Shown in pieces: positions 10,189-17,345 of a stretch of DNA of 64,000 nucleotides. The DNA comes from Roseiarcus sp963813555 (GTDB taxonomy: Bacteria; Pseudomonadota; Alphaproteobacteria; Rhizobiales; Beijerinckiaceae). The notes beneath the pieces were generated by a model. It did not search any database. It saw only the letters and a list, made by a program, of their open reading frames with translations, and had not been told where the DNA came from. Made by a program: the position numbers and the translations under genes. The DNA is taken from contig CAWEZX010000004.1 in the NCBI GenBank assembly GCA_963813555.1, positions 310,001-374,000 on the forward strand. The letters run 5' to 3'. The stretch's first letter is position 1. Every line of letters starts with the position of its first letter.

Positions 10189-10255
10189 ATGACTAGATTG
10201 CATATCTGCCGTCGCGTTACGTGCATCTAAAGGTCGGCGGAGCCATGATGGCTCC
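10189..10255 (+). promoter_or_regulatory. Possible leader peptide and hairpin ahead of tdh
   Basis: A strong AGGAGGAG precedes ATG 10189, which opens a 13-codon frame, MTRLHICRRVTCI, ending at 10230. Nine bases later comes a perfect hairpin, CGGAGCC-ATGAT-GGCTCCG (10238–10256). No U-run follows it. The arrangement resembles a translated leader, but its role is speculative. Confidence 0.25.
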
Positions 10256-10334
10256 GTTTGGCCGGCCCTTGCAGTGGCGGCAAAGCCAGCTATCCGCCTT
10301 GCACCTATGTCCTCCGCCGCCTAGTCTCAGGCCG

Positions 10335-11366
10335 ATGCGCGCGCTCGTCAAGGAGAAGCCTGAGCCTGGGCTCTGGCTCGAGGACCAGCCGGTACCGGAG
10401 ATCGGCCCCGACGACGTGCTTGTGAAAGTGCGCAAGACCGGCATCTGCGGCACCGACATCCATATCTTCAATTGGGACGAATGGGCGCGGAAGACGATCC
10501 CGACGCCGATGACGGTGGGCCACGAATACTCGGGCGAGATCGTGGAACTCGGCGCCAATGTACGACGTCTGAAGGTCGGTCAGCGCGTATCGGGCGAGGG
10601 CCACGTGATCGGCATGAGGAGCCGGGCGGCGCGCGGCGGGCGCTACCATCTCGATCCGGAGACGCGCGGCATCGGCGTCAACATCCCGGGCGCCTTCGCC
10701 GAGTACGTGCGGGTGCCGGCGTTCAACATCGTACCCCTGCCCGACGGCGTCGACGACGAGCTCGGCGCGATCCTCGATCCGCTCGGCAACGCTGTGCATA
10801 CCGCGCTGGCCTTCGATCTTGTGGGCGAGGACGTGCTCATCACCGGCGCAGGCCCGATCGGAATCATGGCTGGCGCCGTCGCGCGTCATATCGGCGCTCG
10901 CCACGTTGTGATCACCGACATCAACCGGAAGCGCCTCAAGCTTGCGGAAGAGGTCGCCGATGTCGTCACGGTCGACGTGTCGAAAGCCGACCTCGGGGAG
11001 ACCATGAGCCGGCTCAAGATGACCGAGGGCTTCGATGTGGCGCTCGAAATGAGCGGCGCGCCAGCGGCGTTCGATCAGCTGTTCGATGCGATCCTTGTCG
11101 GCGGCCGGGTCGCCCTGCTCGGCCTGCCGGCGAAGCCCACGCTTATCGATTGGAACAAGGTCATCTTCAAGCAGCTCACCATCAAGGGCATCTATGGGCG
11201 CGAGATGTTCGAGACCTGGCACAAGATGATCGCGATGCTGGAAAGCGGACTCGACGTGCGCAAGGTCATCACCCATCGCCTGCCGGCCGAAAAATTCCTC
11301 GAAGGCTTCGAGATCATGCGCCGGGGCGAGAGCGGCAAGATCGTGTTGGATTGGACGGACGCTTAG
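10335..11366 (+). CDS. tdh: L-threonine 3-dehydrogenase lacking structural-zinc cysteines
   Basis: Zinc-dependent, NAD-linked medium-chain dehydrogenase that oxidises threonine to 2-amino-3-ketobutyrate, 343 residues from ATG 10335 (MRALVKEKPEPG). The catalytic zinc site (GICGTDIHIFNWDEW, GHEYSGE) and the Rossmann motif GAGPIGIMAG are present, and the C-terminal half (IKGIYGREMFETWHKM) is clearly TDH. Where E. coli TDH has four structural-zinc cysteines, this protein has G, S, A and D (HVIGMRSRAARGGRYHLD), with no length change. The structural zinc is therefore lost while the fold is probably kept. No kbl partner (2-amino-3-ketobutyrate CoA ligase) is adjacent. An in-frame GTG at 10221 is an unlikely start. 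Confidence 0.88.
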   Translation: MRALVKEKPEPGLWLEDQPVPEIGPDDVLVKVRKTGICGTDIHIFNWDEWARKTIPTPMTVGHEYSGEIVELGANVRRLKVGQRVSGEGHVIGMRSRAARGGRYHLDPETRGIGVNIPGAFAEYVRVPAFNIVPLPDGVDDELGAILDPLGNAVHTALAFDLVGEDVLITGAGPIGIMAGAVARHIGARHVVITDINRKRLKLAEEVADVVTVDVSKADLGETMSRLKMTEGFDVALEMSGAPAAFDQLFDAILVGGRVALLGLPAKPTLIDWNKVIFKQLTIKGIYGREMFETWHKMIAMLESGLDVRKVITHRLPAEKFLEGFEIMRRGESGKIVLDWTDA

Positions 11367-11401
11367 ACGCCAAGCGCAAAGGGGTTTGGGCGCCGTGCTT
11401 G

Positions 11402-12209
11402 TTAACGCGTCGTCTCCAGCCCCTCACGAACGCCTCGAACTCGGCGTCGGCGATCGGCACGAGGTGCTTGCCCTCAGGGAAGGTGCCAGTTTCGACGTCG
11501 GCGCGGAATTCCTCGAAGCCCGCGATGCGTTCGCGCTGCAAGCGATCCAGTTCAGTCCGGGAGTCGCGGTAGACCTTGGCGTGGCAGGGCTTGTGTCCGC
11601 GGGTGTATCCGAGCACGTCCTCGGCGAACAGATATTGCGCGTCGCAGCGTGAGCCCGCGCCCATCGACATGAGAAAAAGCGACGTGCGCTTCGAGATCTC
11701 GCCCGCCACGCGCGCGGGCACGACCTCGATTTCGGCCCCGACCGCGCCCGCAGCCTCGAGCGCTTTCACATGCTGACAGACTTGCATCGCTTCGGCCGCT
11801 GTCCGGCCGACCGCCTGGAACCCGCGGGTCCAGGTCGCTCGCGCCGGGATGAGGCCGACATGCCCCACGACGGGTATGCCCTCGGCCGCGAGCTTGGCGA
11901 TCGTATCGAGGCTGCCCGCGCAGTAGAAGGCGTCCCCGCCAATCATCAGGTTCTTGTGCGCGGCGCCTAGATAGTCCTCGCAGGTGCAGTGCTGGCCGTA
12001 GATGAGCCCGACTTGCACGAAGCAGTCGCCCGCCGCCTCGCGCATCCCCGGCGACCACAGGGGCTCAACGATCGACAGAATATCAATGCGGCTGCGGACG
12101 CAGCGGCCGCCTCTTCTGGCGTTTCGACGAACAGCATCGTCAATTGCCGCTTGCCCTTCAGCTTGGGCAAGTCGCTGACGGTCATTCGCTTGTGTTTGAT
12201 CAACGCCAT
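11402..12209 (-). CDS. panB: 3-methyl-2-oxobutanoate hydroxymethyltransferase (PanB family), two frameshifts
   Basis: Enzyme of the PanB family, which makes ketopantoate on the way to pantothenate and CoA. The start is ATG 12209 (MALIKHKRMTVSDLPKLKGK). Frame one runs to SAA; IDILSIVEPLWSPGM then continues in another frame because one G appears missing near 12095 (GCCGCATT for GCCGGCATT). Conserved parts include GGDAFYC, GIPVVGHVGLIPARATW and the glutamate near EIEVVPARV. A second missing G near 11416 prevents the natural end RGLETTR-stop at 11402; as written, the frame overruns into tdh. Corrected length is about 269 residues. Relatives with YTRGHKPCHAKVY form a PanB-like subgroup, so the substrate may differ. 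Confidence 0.75.
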
Positions 12210-12289
12210 CGTGAGCCCCTCCGCGCCCGGATATCGCGCCGTAGCCGAGGAAGAGCAAGACGGCCCCTCAACGCGTATTCCGAGAGAGC

Positions 12290-12327
12290 TTGACACGGGC
12301 AGAATACTCTGTAATATAGAGTTATCT
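12290..12327 (+). promoter_or_regulatory. Promoter with overlapping palindromic operator
   Basis: A TTGACA box (12290–12295) lies 16 bp before TAATAT (12312–12317), a good sigma-70 promoter about 25 bp from the hydrolase start. Covering the -10 region is a dyad: AGAxxACTCT (12301–12310), a seven-base centre, then AGAGTxxTCT. A TetR- or MarR-type repressor would fit; none is encoded immediately beside it except the small winged-helix protein at 13951. Confidence 0.55.
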
Positions 12328-12341
12328 GAATAAGGTCCACA

Positions 12342-13331
12342 ATGTCTCTTTCCTCCCTCTCGCATATCGTGCTCGGGCCGCTTGCGCTGGTGGGCGCGGC
12401 GGCGTTCGCGCTGGCCTTCATGTTGGCTTCGCCGGTGCGCCCGCCGCCGACGCTGGCTTCGATTCATGCCGGCGCAATAGAGATCGACGGAACGGGCGCG
12501 CCCGATCTCAGCCGCTTTCAGGCCCGCGACGGGACCTGGCTGGCCTACCGGCTCTATCCTGCCCGGAACGGGGCGGGGGACCGGATCGCGATCCTCGCTC
12601 ACGGTTCGTCGGCGAGCTCGATCGAAATGAACGCCATCGCCAAGGCGCTGGCGGTGGCTGGCGTGACGGCCGTCGCCTTGGACATCCGCGGCCACGGCGC
12701 CTCGGGAACGCGCGGCGACATCGCCTATCCGGGTCAGCTCGACGACGACCTCGCCGATATCATCGCCAAGCTGCGGAAAGACTATCCGGCCGCGCGGTTT
12801 TCGCTCCTCGGCCATTCGGCGGGCGCGGGCTTTGCGCTGCGCATCGCCGGAAGCCCGCTTGGCGACGCGTTCGACCGCTTCGTGCTGCTTGCGCCCTACC
12901 TCGGCTATTCGGCGCCGACCAACAGGCCGGCGGAAGGGCCGGCTTTATGGGCCTCGCCGGACATGCCGCGCATTCTGGCGACGCGTGCGCTCGCGGGGCT
13001 TGGGATCGACTGGCCGCAATCGCTGCCGGCGATCGCTTTTGCTGACGCGCCGGAAGCGAAAATGTTTGTCACCAGCCAATATTCGTTTCGCCTGATGCGG
13101 AACTATACCGCGCCGCTCGATTGGCGGGAGGCGTTCGCGCGCGCCAAGGGCCGCGTCGCCGTCATCGCCGGCGCCGACGACCAACTCATGGAGGCCGAGG
13201 CCTACAAGCGCGCGCTGCCGCCGCTCGGGGTTCCGGTGACGGTCCTTCCGGGCGTCGACCATATGGGAATCGTCTATAAGGCCGAGGCGATCAAGGCGAT
13301 CCTCGCCGTGATGGCCGAAGGCGACTCATGA
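12342..13331 (+). CDS. Membrane-anchored alpha/beta hydrolase (lysophospholipase-like)
   Basis: A serine hydrolase of 329 residues. An N-terminal hydrophobic segment (about residues 9–30) should anchor it in the membrane with the catalytic domain outside or peripheral. The fold shows the oxyanion-type turn AHGSSASS, the strand VALDIRGHGASG, the nucleophile elbow GHSAG with Ser159, the acid in AGADDQLM and the histidine in GVDHMG. It belongs to the monoglyceride lipase/lysophospholipase-like group; the substrate is unknown. It heads an apparent operon with the two genes that follow and has its own palindrome-overlapped promoter. Confidence 0.82.
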   Translation: MSLSSLSHIVLGPLALVGAAAFALAFMLASPVRPPPTLASIHAGAIEIDGTGAPDLSRFQARDGTWLAYRLYPARNGAGDRIAILAHGSSASSIEMNAIAKALAVAGVTAVALDIRGHGASGTRGDIAYPGQLDDDLADIIAKLRKDYPAARFSLLGHSAGAGFALRIAGSPLGDAFDRFVLLAPYLGYSAPTNRPAEGPALWASPDMPRILATRALAGLGIDWPQSLPAIAFADAPEAKMFVTSQYSFRLMRNYTAPLDWREAFARAKGRVAVIAGADDQLMEAEAYKRALPPLGVPVTVLPGVDHMGIVYKAEAIKAILAVMAEGDS

Positions 13332-13345
13332 CGCGGGAGGGCTCC

Positions 13346-13402
13346 ATGACCAAGCTCGTCGCGGTTGCAACCGGCGTCCAAACCTTGGCGAAAGGCGCAT
13401 GA
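13346..13402 (+). CDS. 18-codon leader ORF coupled to the next gene
   Basis: GGGAGGG precedes ATG 13346, which opens MTKLVAVATGVQTLAKGA and stops at TGA 13400–13402, overlapping the next gene's ATG as ATGA. This suggests translational coupling rather than a functional peptide. Confidence 0.3.
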   Translation: MTKLVAVATGVQTLAKGA

Positions 13403-13947
13403 CGGTGCGGTCCGATGAAGCCGCCGCGATGCTCGCCGACGTCGACAGCGTCGTCGCCAGGGTCAAGCAATCGCGGCTTTATCGCACCGCGGCGCTCATC
13501 ATGATCTTGTGGGGCGTCGTGAACCTCGCGCGCGACGTTCTCATCGCGCTCGCCCCCAGTTGGTTCGGCCCGCGCTGGTTCTTCATCGACGCGATCGGGA
13601 TCATCGGCACGCTCGCCCTTCTTCGCTGGGTGGTCGAGCCCGGCGCGCGCTTTCCGCTCAGAATGCTGGCGGCGTTCTGCCTCTTCTACGCCTTCGGCTG
13701 GATCTGGGCGAATTTCCTTGGCGGGTTCGGGACGCGCGAACAGATGGCGTTCTGGCCGACCTTGTTCTTGTTCGGTTACGCGCTTGCGGGTTTATGGTTC
13801 GGGGCGGCATTCTCGGCGATCGGCCTCGGTCTTACGGCGCTCATTCTCGCCGGATACGTCTGGTCGGGCGCGGCGTTTCCCCTCTGGCTCGCAATTGTTT
13901 CCGGCGGCGGATTCATCCTCTGCGGTTTTTGGATGCGGCGAGCCTGA
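13399..13947 (+). CDS. Hypothetical membrane protein
   Basis: A 182-residue integral membrane protein, family not recognised. After a hydrophilic N-terminus (about 25 residues) there are five to six hydrophobic segments, starting with LYRTAALIMILWGVVNLARD and ending GGGFILCGFWMRRA. It starts with ATG overlapping the stop of a tiny upstream ORF and ends three bases before the winged-helix gene. The pairing suggests a membrane protein controlled or partnered by that small regulator. No catalytic motif is visible. Confidence 0.7.
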   Translation: MTVRSDEAAAMLADVDSVVARVKQSRLYRTAALIMILWGVVNLARDVLIALAPSWFGPRWFFIDAIGIIGTLALLRWVVEPGARFPLRMLAAFCLFYAFGWIWANFLGGFGTREQMAFWPTLFLFGYALAGLWFGAAFSAIGLGLTALILAGYVWSGAAFPLWLAIVSGGGFILCGFWMRRA

Positions 13948-13950
13948 ACG

Positions 13951-14247
13951 ATGGACGGGCCGGACGACGTCATCCATCAGCCTATCCGCCTGCGCGTGAT
14001 GGCGGCGCTGACCGCCTGCGATCCAGGCGACGACGGGCTCGACTTCACCCAGCTCAAGAAACTGACCGGCGCGACCGACGGAAACTTAGGCGCGCATCTC
14101 GATCATCTGGCGCGCGCGGCTTATGTCGAAGTGACCAAGGCCTTCGTTGGCCGAAGGCCCCGCACCACGGTCAAGGCGAGCGCGCAGGGCAGAGCGGCCT
14201 TCGCACGGCACGTCGCGTTCCTGAAGTTGATCATCGAGGGCGCGTGA
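13951..14247 (+). CDS. Winged-helix transcriptional regulator (MarR/HTH_34-like)
   Basis: A 98-residue DNA-binding protein consisting almost entirely of a winged helix: IHQPIRLRVMAALTAC (helix 1), LDFTQLKKLTGATDGNLGAHL (recognition helix region), then the wing RRPRTTVKASAQGRAAFARH. This matches stand-alone HTH_34-type regulators. It is the last gene of the hydrolase operon and the nearest candidate to bind the dyad at the operon promoter. Confidence 0.78.
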   Translation: MDGPDDVIHQPIRLRVMAALTACDPGDDGLDFTQLKKLTGATDGNLGAHLDHLARAAYVEVTKAFVGRRPRTTVKASAQGRAAFARHVAFLKLIIEGA

Positions 14248-14251
14248 GACT

Positions 14252-14539
14252 CTACTCGAACGCGCCCGGCCAGCGGCGGGAGCCGTGGTAGACGGCGAGA
14301 ACTTCGATCTCCTCGCCTCGCACCCGATAAGGCGCAACGTAGGGCGCGCCAGCCACGACGAACTCACGCGTCCCGGTTAACCGGCCCGGTCTCCCGAGAT
14401 GCGGATGGTCGCGCAATTTGTCGACGGAAGCGACGAGGCTGACGACAATTCGCTCGGCGGCAGCGGGATTGTCGCGCGTGATAAAGTCTCCAATCGCCTC
14501 CAGATCCGCGAGCGCGGGCCTGGTCCAGCGGATCCTCAA
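14252..14539 (-). CDS. ParE-type toxin
   Basis: Type II toxin of the RelE/ParE fold, 95 residues. MRIRWTRPALADLEAIGDFI, followed by the conserved tail GTREFVVAGAPYVAPYRVRG…VLAVYHGSRRWP, is diagnostic of ParE. ParE toxins poison DNA gyrase. The likely start is a TTG that overlaps the antitoxin stop (TTGA), so the two should be translationally coupled. No frameshift is seen. Confidence 0.85.
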   Translation of the reverse strand: MRIRWTRPALADLEAIGDFITRDNPAAAERIVVSLVASVDKLRDHPHLGRPGRLTGTREFVVAGAPYVAPYRVRGEEIEVLAVYHGSRRWPGAFE

Positions 14540-14772
14540 TCCTTCGCCGAATATTTGCTGACCACGCGCGCAACGTCGTCGTCGCTGGCGAAGTCGTCGC
14601 GATCGGCAGCGGCTATTCCCGCCTCGATCTTGCCGATTTGCCAAGCATTGAGGGCGATATAGTCCTCGATCGCTTTGGTCGCGAGCCAACTGCGCGACCG
14701 CTCGGTCTTCCGGGCAAGTCGGTCCAGCGCTTCCACCGTCGCCTCGCTCAGCCTGAGGGTGAAGGCCGCCAT
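14536..14772 (-). CDS. RHH antitoxin (ParD/CopG-type)
   Basis: A 78-residue ribbon-helix-helix protein from ATG 14772: MAAFTLRLSEATVEALDRLA, then KTERSRSWLATKAIEDYI, the classic strand plus two helices that bind DNA as a dimer. The acidic tail wraps the toxin in characterised relatives. It is the first gene of a two-gene unit with the ParE toxin and probably represses its own promoter. The start is chosen by homology, as no strong ribosome-binding site precedes it. Confidence 0.82.
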   Translation of the reverse strand: MAAFTLRLSEATVEALDRLARKTERSRSWLATKAIEDYIALNAWQIGKIEAGIAAADRDDFASDDDVARVVSKYSAKD

Positions 14773-14952
14773 TTGCGTGCATCCTAGTGTGCGCAGGTTC
14801 TCAATGAACCTAAGCAAAACCACCCGATAAGACAAGGCGGCGTCGGGGGCGCGATCATCGTCCCGCCTCTCATGGATGCGCTCGGCGCGGCGCGGGCGTT
14901 TGCGACACCAGCGGCGATCCGGCGCGGCTGCCGTCCCTGTTGGGTCGAAGGT

Positions 14953-15261
14953 CTATCTGGCTATGCCAAGAAACACTGCGAGCCCTCTTTCGACTTCGAT
15001 CAGCGCATGATTGCCCAATCGACCGAAGGCTTGGCGGATCTTGGTGCGCACGGCCGTCATCGCCTTGTCGATGATGATCTGGAAGGGAGGGCGCCGGCCA
15101 TTGATCGCGTCGGGCGCCAATGTGAAGCGCAGGAGCGGCGCGTCGATGAGCGCGCTCGACAGCAAAAGCACCGTCACCGTGGCATGCTCCGCGAATGCGT
15201 CCGCCTGGATGATGAGAGCGGGGCGCGGCTTGCCGAAATCGCCCGAAACGGCGACGGTCAC
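14953..15261 (-). CDS. MazF/PemK-type mRNA interferase
   Basis: A 102-residue toxin: MTVAVSGDFGKPRPALIIQAD is the beta-barrel start of the PemK/MazF family, with the conserved KPRPALIIQ; VLLLSSALIDAPLLRF and KAMTAVRTKI follow. MazF toxins cleave mRNA at short motifs. The GTG start at 15261 overlaps the antitoxin stop (GTGA), implying coupled translation. It is the second gene of the mazEF-type pair. Confidence 0.85.
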   Translation of the reverse strand: MTVAVSGDFGKPRPALIIQADAFAEHATVTVLLLSSALIDAPLLRFTLAPDAINGRRPPFQIIIDKAMTAVRTKIRQAFGRLGNHALIEVERGLAVFLGIAR

Positions 15262-15488
15262 CAGATCGCCGCGCCGCCGCTTTCGATATCAGCCAAGCCA
15301 GCGTCCAGGAACCCCAACAAGTCCCGATCGGCGAGGTCCGAGGCGGCGGCGAGACGAGTCTGACGGCGTGCTTCCTCCGCGAAACCCGGGCGGCGCGTGT
15401 CGAGCGCCCAGATCTGAAGCGGCCTCAAGCCCGCCGCCCGGAGTGCGGAGCGACGTTTGCGAACGCGCTTTGCGGCGGAAGACGCCAT
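15258..15488 (-). CDS. MazE-type antitoxin (DUF3018-like)
   Basis: A 76-residue protein, MASSAAKRVRKRRSALRAAG, then LRPLQIWALDTRRPGFAEEA. This matches the small basic antitoxins regularly found before PemK-like toxins. GGAAGGAG lies about ten bases before ATG 15488. A perfect 12-bp palindrome 27 bp upstream is a likely autoregulatory operator. The protein neutralises the MazF-type toxin encoded immediately downstream. Confidence 0.8.
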   Translation of the reverse strand: MASSAAKRVRKRRSALRAAGLRPLQIWALDTRRPGFAEEARRQTRLAAASDLADRDLLGFLDAGLADIESGGAAIW

Positions 15489-15514
15489 CAGTCATCAACT
15501 CCTTCCGAGGACCT

Positions 15515-15526
15515 GTTACATGTAAC
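15515..15526. promoter_or_regulatory. Palindromic operator of the mazEF-type module
   Basis: GTTACATGTAAC is a perfect 12-bp palindrome 27 bp upstream of the antitoxin start, at the position expected for autoregulation of a toxin–antitoxin operon. Confidence 0.55.
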
Positions 15527-15573
15527 GCAGTCGGGGGCCGAATTGAAGCGCCGAAAAAGTGAAGTCGCCTTCC

Positions 15574-16959
15574 TCACCGGCTCGGATAGCGCTCGCTTAA
15601 AAGCTCGAACAGCCCTCGCGCCGCCTGGATCTCGCCGCCCACGGGCGCGTGGGCGCGCGGCTTCGGGTTCCAGGCATAGACGTCGAAATGCGCCCAGGAT
15701 TTGGCCTTCTCCACAAATCGCCGTAGGAACAGCGCTGCGGTGATCGAACCCGCCATGCCGGCGCTTGAGCCCGAATTGCTGAGGTCGGCGACCGACCCCT
15801 CGATCATTGCCTCATAGGGGCGCCAAAGCGGCATGCGCCACACCGGATCGCGGACGCGCGCCGCGTGACTAGCAATCAACGCCGCGAGCGGGTCGTCGTC
15901 GGTGTAGAAGGGCGGCAAGTCTGGGCCAAGCGCGACCCGCGCCGCGCCGGTCAAGGTAGCGAAGTCGAACATGAGTTCCGGCGCGTCCTCGTCGGCGAGC
16001 GCGAGCGCGTCGGCAAGGATCATCCGCCCTTCGGCGTCGGTGTTGCCGACTTCGACCGAGAGTCCCTTGCGGCTGACAATCACGTCGCCCGGTCGCATCG
16101 CCGGCGCCGAGATCGCATTCTCGACAATCGGGATCAGCGTCCTGAGGCGGAGATCAAGCCCCGCCTCCATGATCATTCGCGCCAGCGTCAGCGCGGTCGC
16201 CGCCCCGCCCATGTCCTTTTTCATGAGTTCCATGCCCGAGGCCGGCTTGATGTCGAGGCCGCCGGTGTCGAAGGTGACCCCTTTGCCGACAATCGACACT
16301 TTCGGCGCGTCTTCGCGCCCCCAGGAAAAATCGACGAGCCGGGGCTCTTCAGCGCCCGCGCGCCCTACGGCGTGGATGAGGGGGAATTTGGCGGCGATGA
16401 GTTCATCGCCACGCACCATTGTGACGCTAGCGCCGAAATGCTCCGCGAGCTTGACGGCCTCTTGTTCAAGCGCGTTCGGCCCTAGCACATTGGCGGGCGC
16501 GTTGACGAGATCGCGTCCGTACGCGATCGCCTCGGCGATGCGCTGAATCCTGATCGCGTCCGCCCCCTCAGGCGCGACGAGGGACGGTTTTGGCCCGTTG
16601 TTAGCTTTGAAGCGATCGTACCGGTAAAGCGCGAGCAGGAAGCCAAGCGCCGCGAGATCGGGGTCTAGAGGCGTATTCGCGAACCGGTAGACGCCCTCGG
16701 GCAATGATGTTGCGAGCTTGCCGGCGCCAAGCGGATCGCGGTTTGGCGCGTCCGCTGAGTCGACCCCGAACAGGACGCCCGCAAGCGCGCCACCCTCGCC
16801 GGGGAGCAGTTGCACGCGTCCGGCTTTCGGCTGGAAGCCGCAACGCTCAGCGAAAGCCGCCGCGGTTTCGCCAATCGTTGCTTTGACGGTTTGCCAGTTC
16901 TCCGGGCTGACCAGCCATACCGGCGTCGCGTCGGGCGGTGGCGAGGCAAATGCGAGCAA
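15574..16959 (-). CDS. Leucyl aminopeptidase family (M17) protein
   Basis: Cytosolic two-metal aminopeptidase of 461 residues. The catalytic core shows IVGKGVTFDTGGLDIKP, MKKDMGGAATAL, VGNTDAEGRMILADAL (family signature NTDAEGR) and FDFATLTGAARVALG. The N-terminal macro-like domain is short. The start is uncertain: TTG at 16959 is the first plausible codon, no ATG occurs between it and the upstream in-frame stop, and there is no clear ribosome-binding site. It likely serves peptide turnover. Confidence 0.88.
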   Translation of the reverse strand: MLAFASPPPDATPVWLVSPENWQTVKATIGETAAAFAERCGFQPKAGRVQLLPGEGGALAGVLFGVDSADAPNRDPLGAGKLATSLPEGVYRFANTPLDPDLAALGFLLALYRYDRFKANNGPKPSLVAPEGADAIRIQRIAEAIAYGRDLVNAPANVLGPNALEQEAVKLAEHFGASVTMVRGDELIAAKFPLIHAVGRAGAEEPRLVDFSWGREDAPKVSIVGKGVTFDTGGLDIKPASGMELMKKDMGGAATALTLARMIMEAGLDLRLRTLIPIVENAISAPAMRPGDVIVSRKGLSVEVGNTDAEGRMILADALALADEDAPELMFDFATLTGAARVALGPDLPPFYTDDDPLAALIASHAARVRDPVWRMPLWRPYEAMIEGSVADLSNSGSSAGMAGSITAALFLRRFVEKAKSWAHFDVYAWNPKPRAHAPVGGEIQAARGLFELLSERYPSR

Positions 16960-17345
16960 CGGCTTAGGCCTCCAGGCAAGGGCAATGTCGGAGGCGGCTT
17001 AGCCTGATTTCGTAGCTCGGCATAGCTGCGGCCCTTCCGCCGAGGCCGAGGCCGTGAGCCTCTGACAAGGCGCGCCGGAACGAGAGGGGCTTGGGGCCCC
17101 TCGAAGGGGCTCGAGGCGCGGTCCACGAGCTCTCTTGCTTGAAGTGTGGGCGTGTAGCGGATTCGTTTAAATTTGCCTGCTAGTCGTGATTCCCTGCACC
17201 TAGGCGCGGTGGGCCAGGCCATCGGCGCCGGCCGCCTCCGGCTGCCGTTCCGGCTTGACTTGCCGGCGCCCTTGCGGTCGTTAGGACCGCACTCAAATTA
17301 GGCGCGCTCGGGCCGGGTTCCCGAGCGCGCGTTGAGGAGGATCGA
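16960..17345. other. Intergenic region, no gene recognised
   Basis: This separates the divergent aminopeptidase and KAP-type NTPase genes. It holds a G/C-rich hairpin (GAGGGGC…GCCCCTC near 17080–17100) and a TTGACT box near 17258, but no convincing coding frame. Confidence 0.5.

Noticed and set aside
15060..15500. Plus-strand open frames over the mazEF-type module
   Set aside because: Overlap the better-supported, translationally coupled toxin–antitoxin pair on the minus strand.
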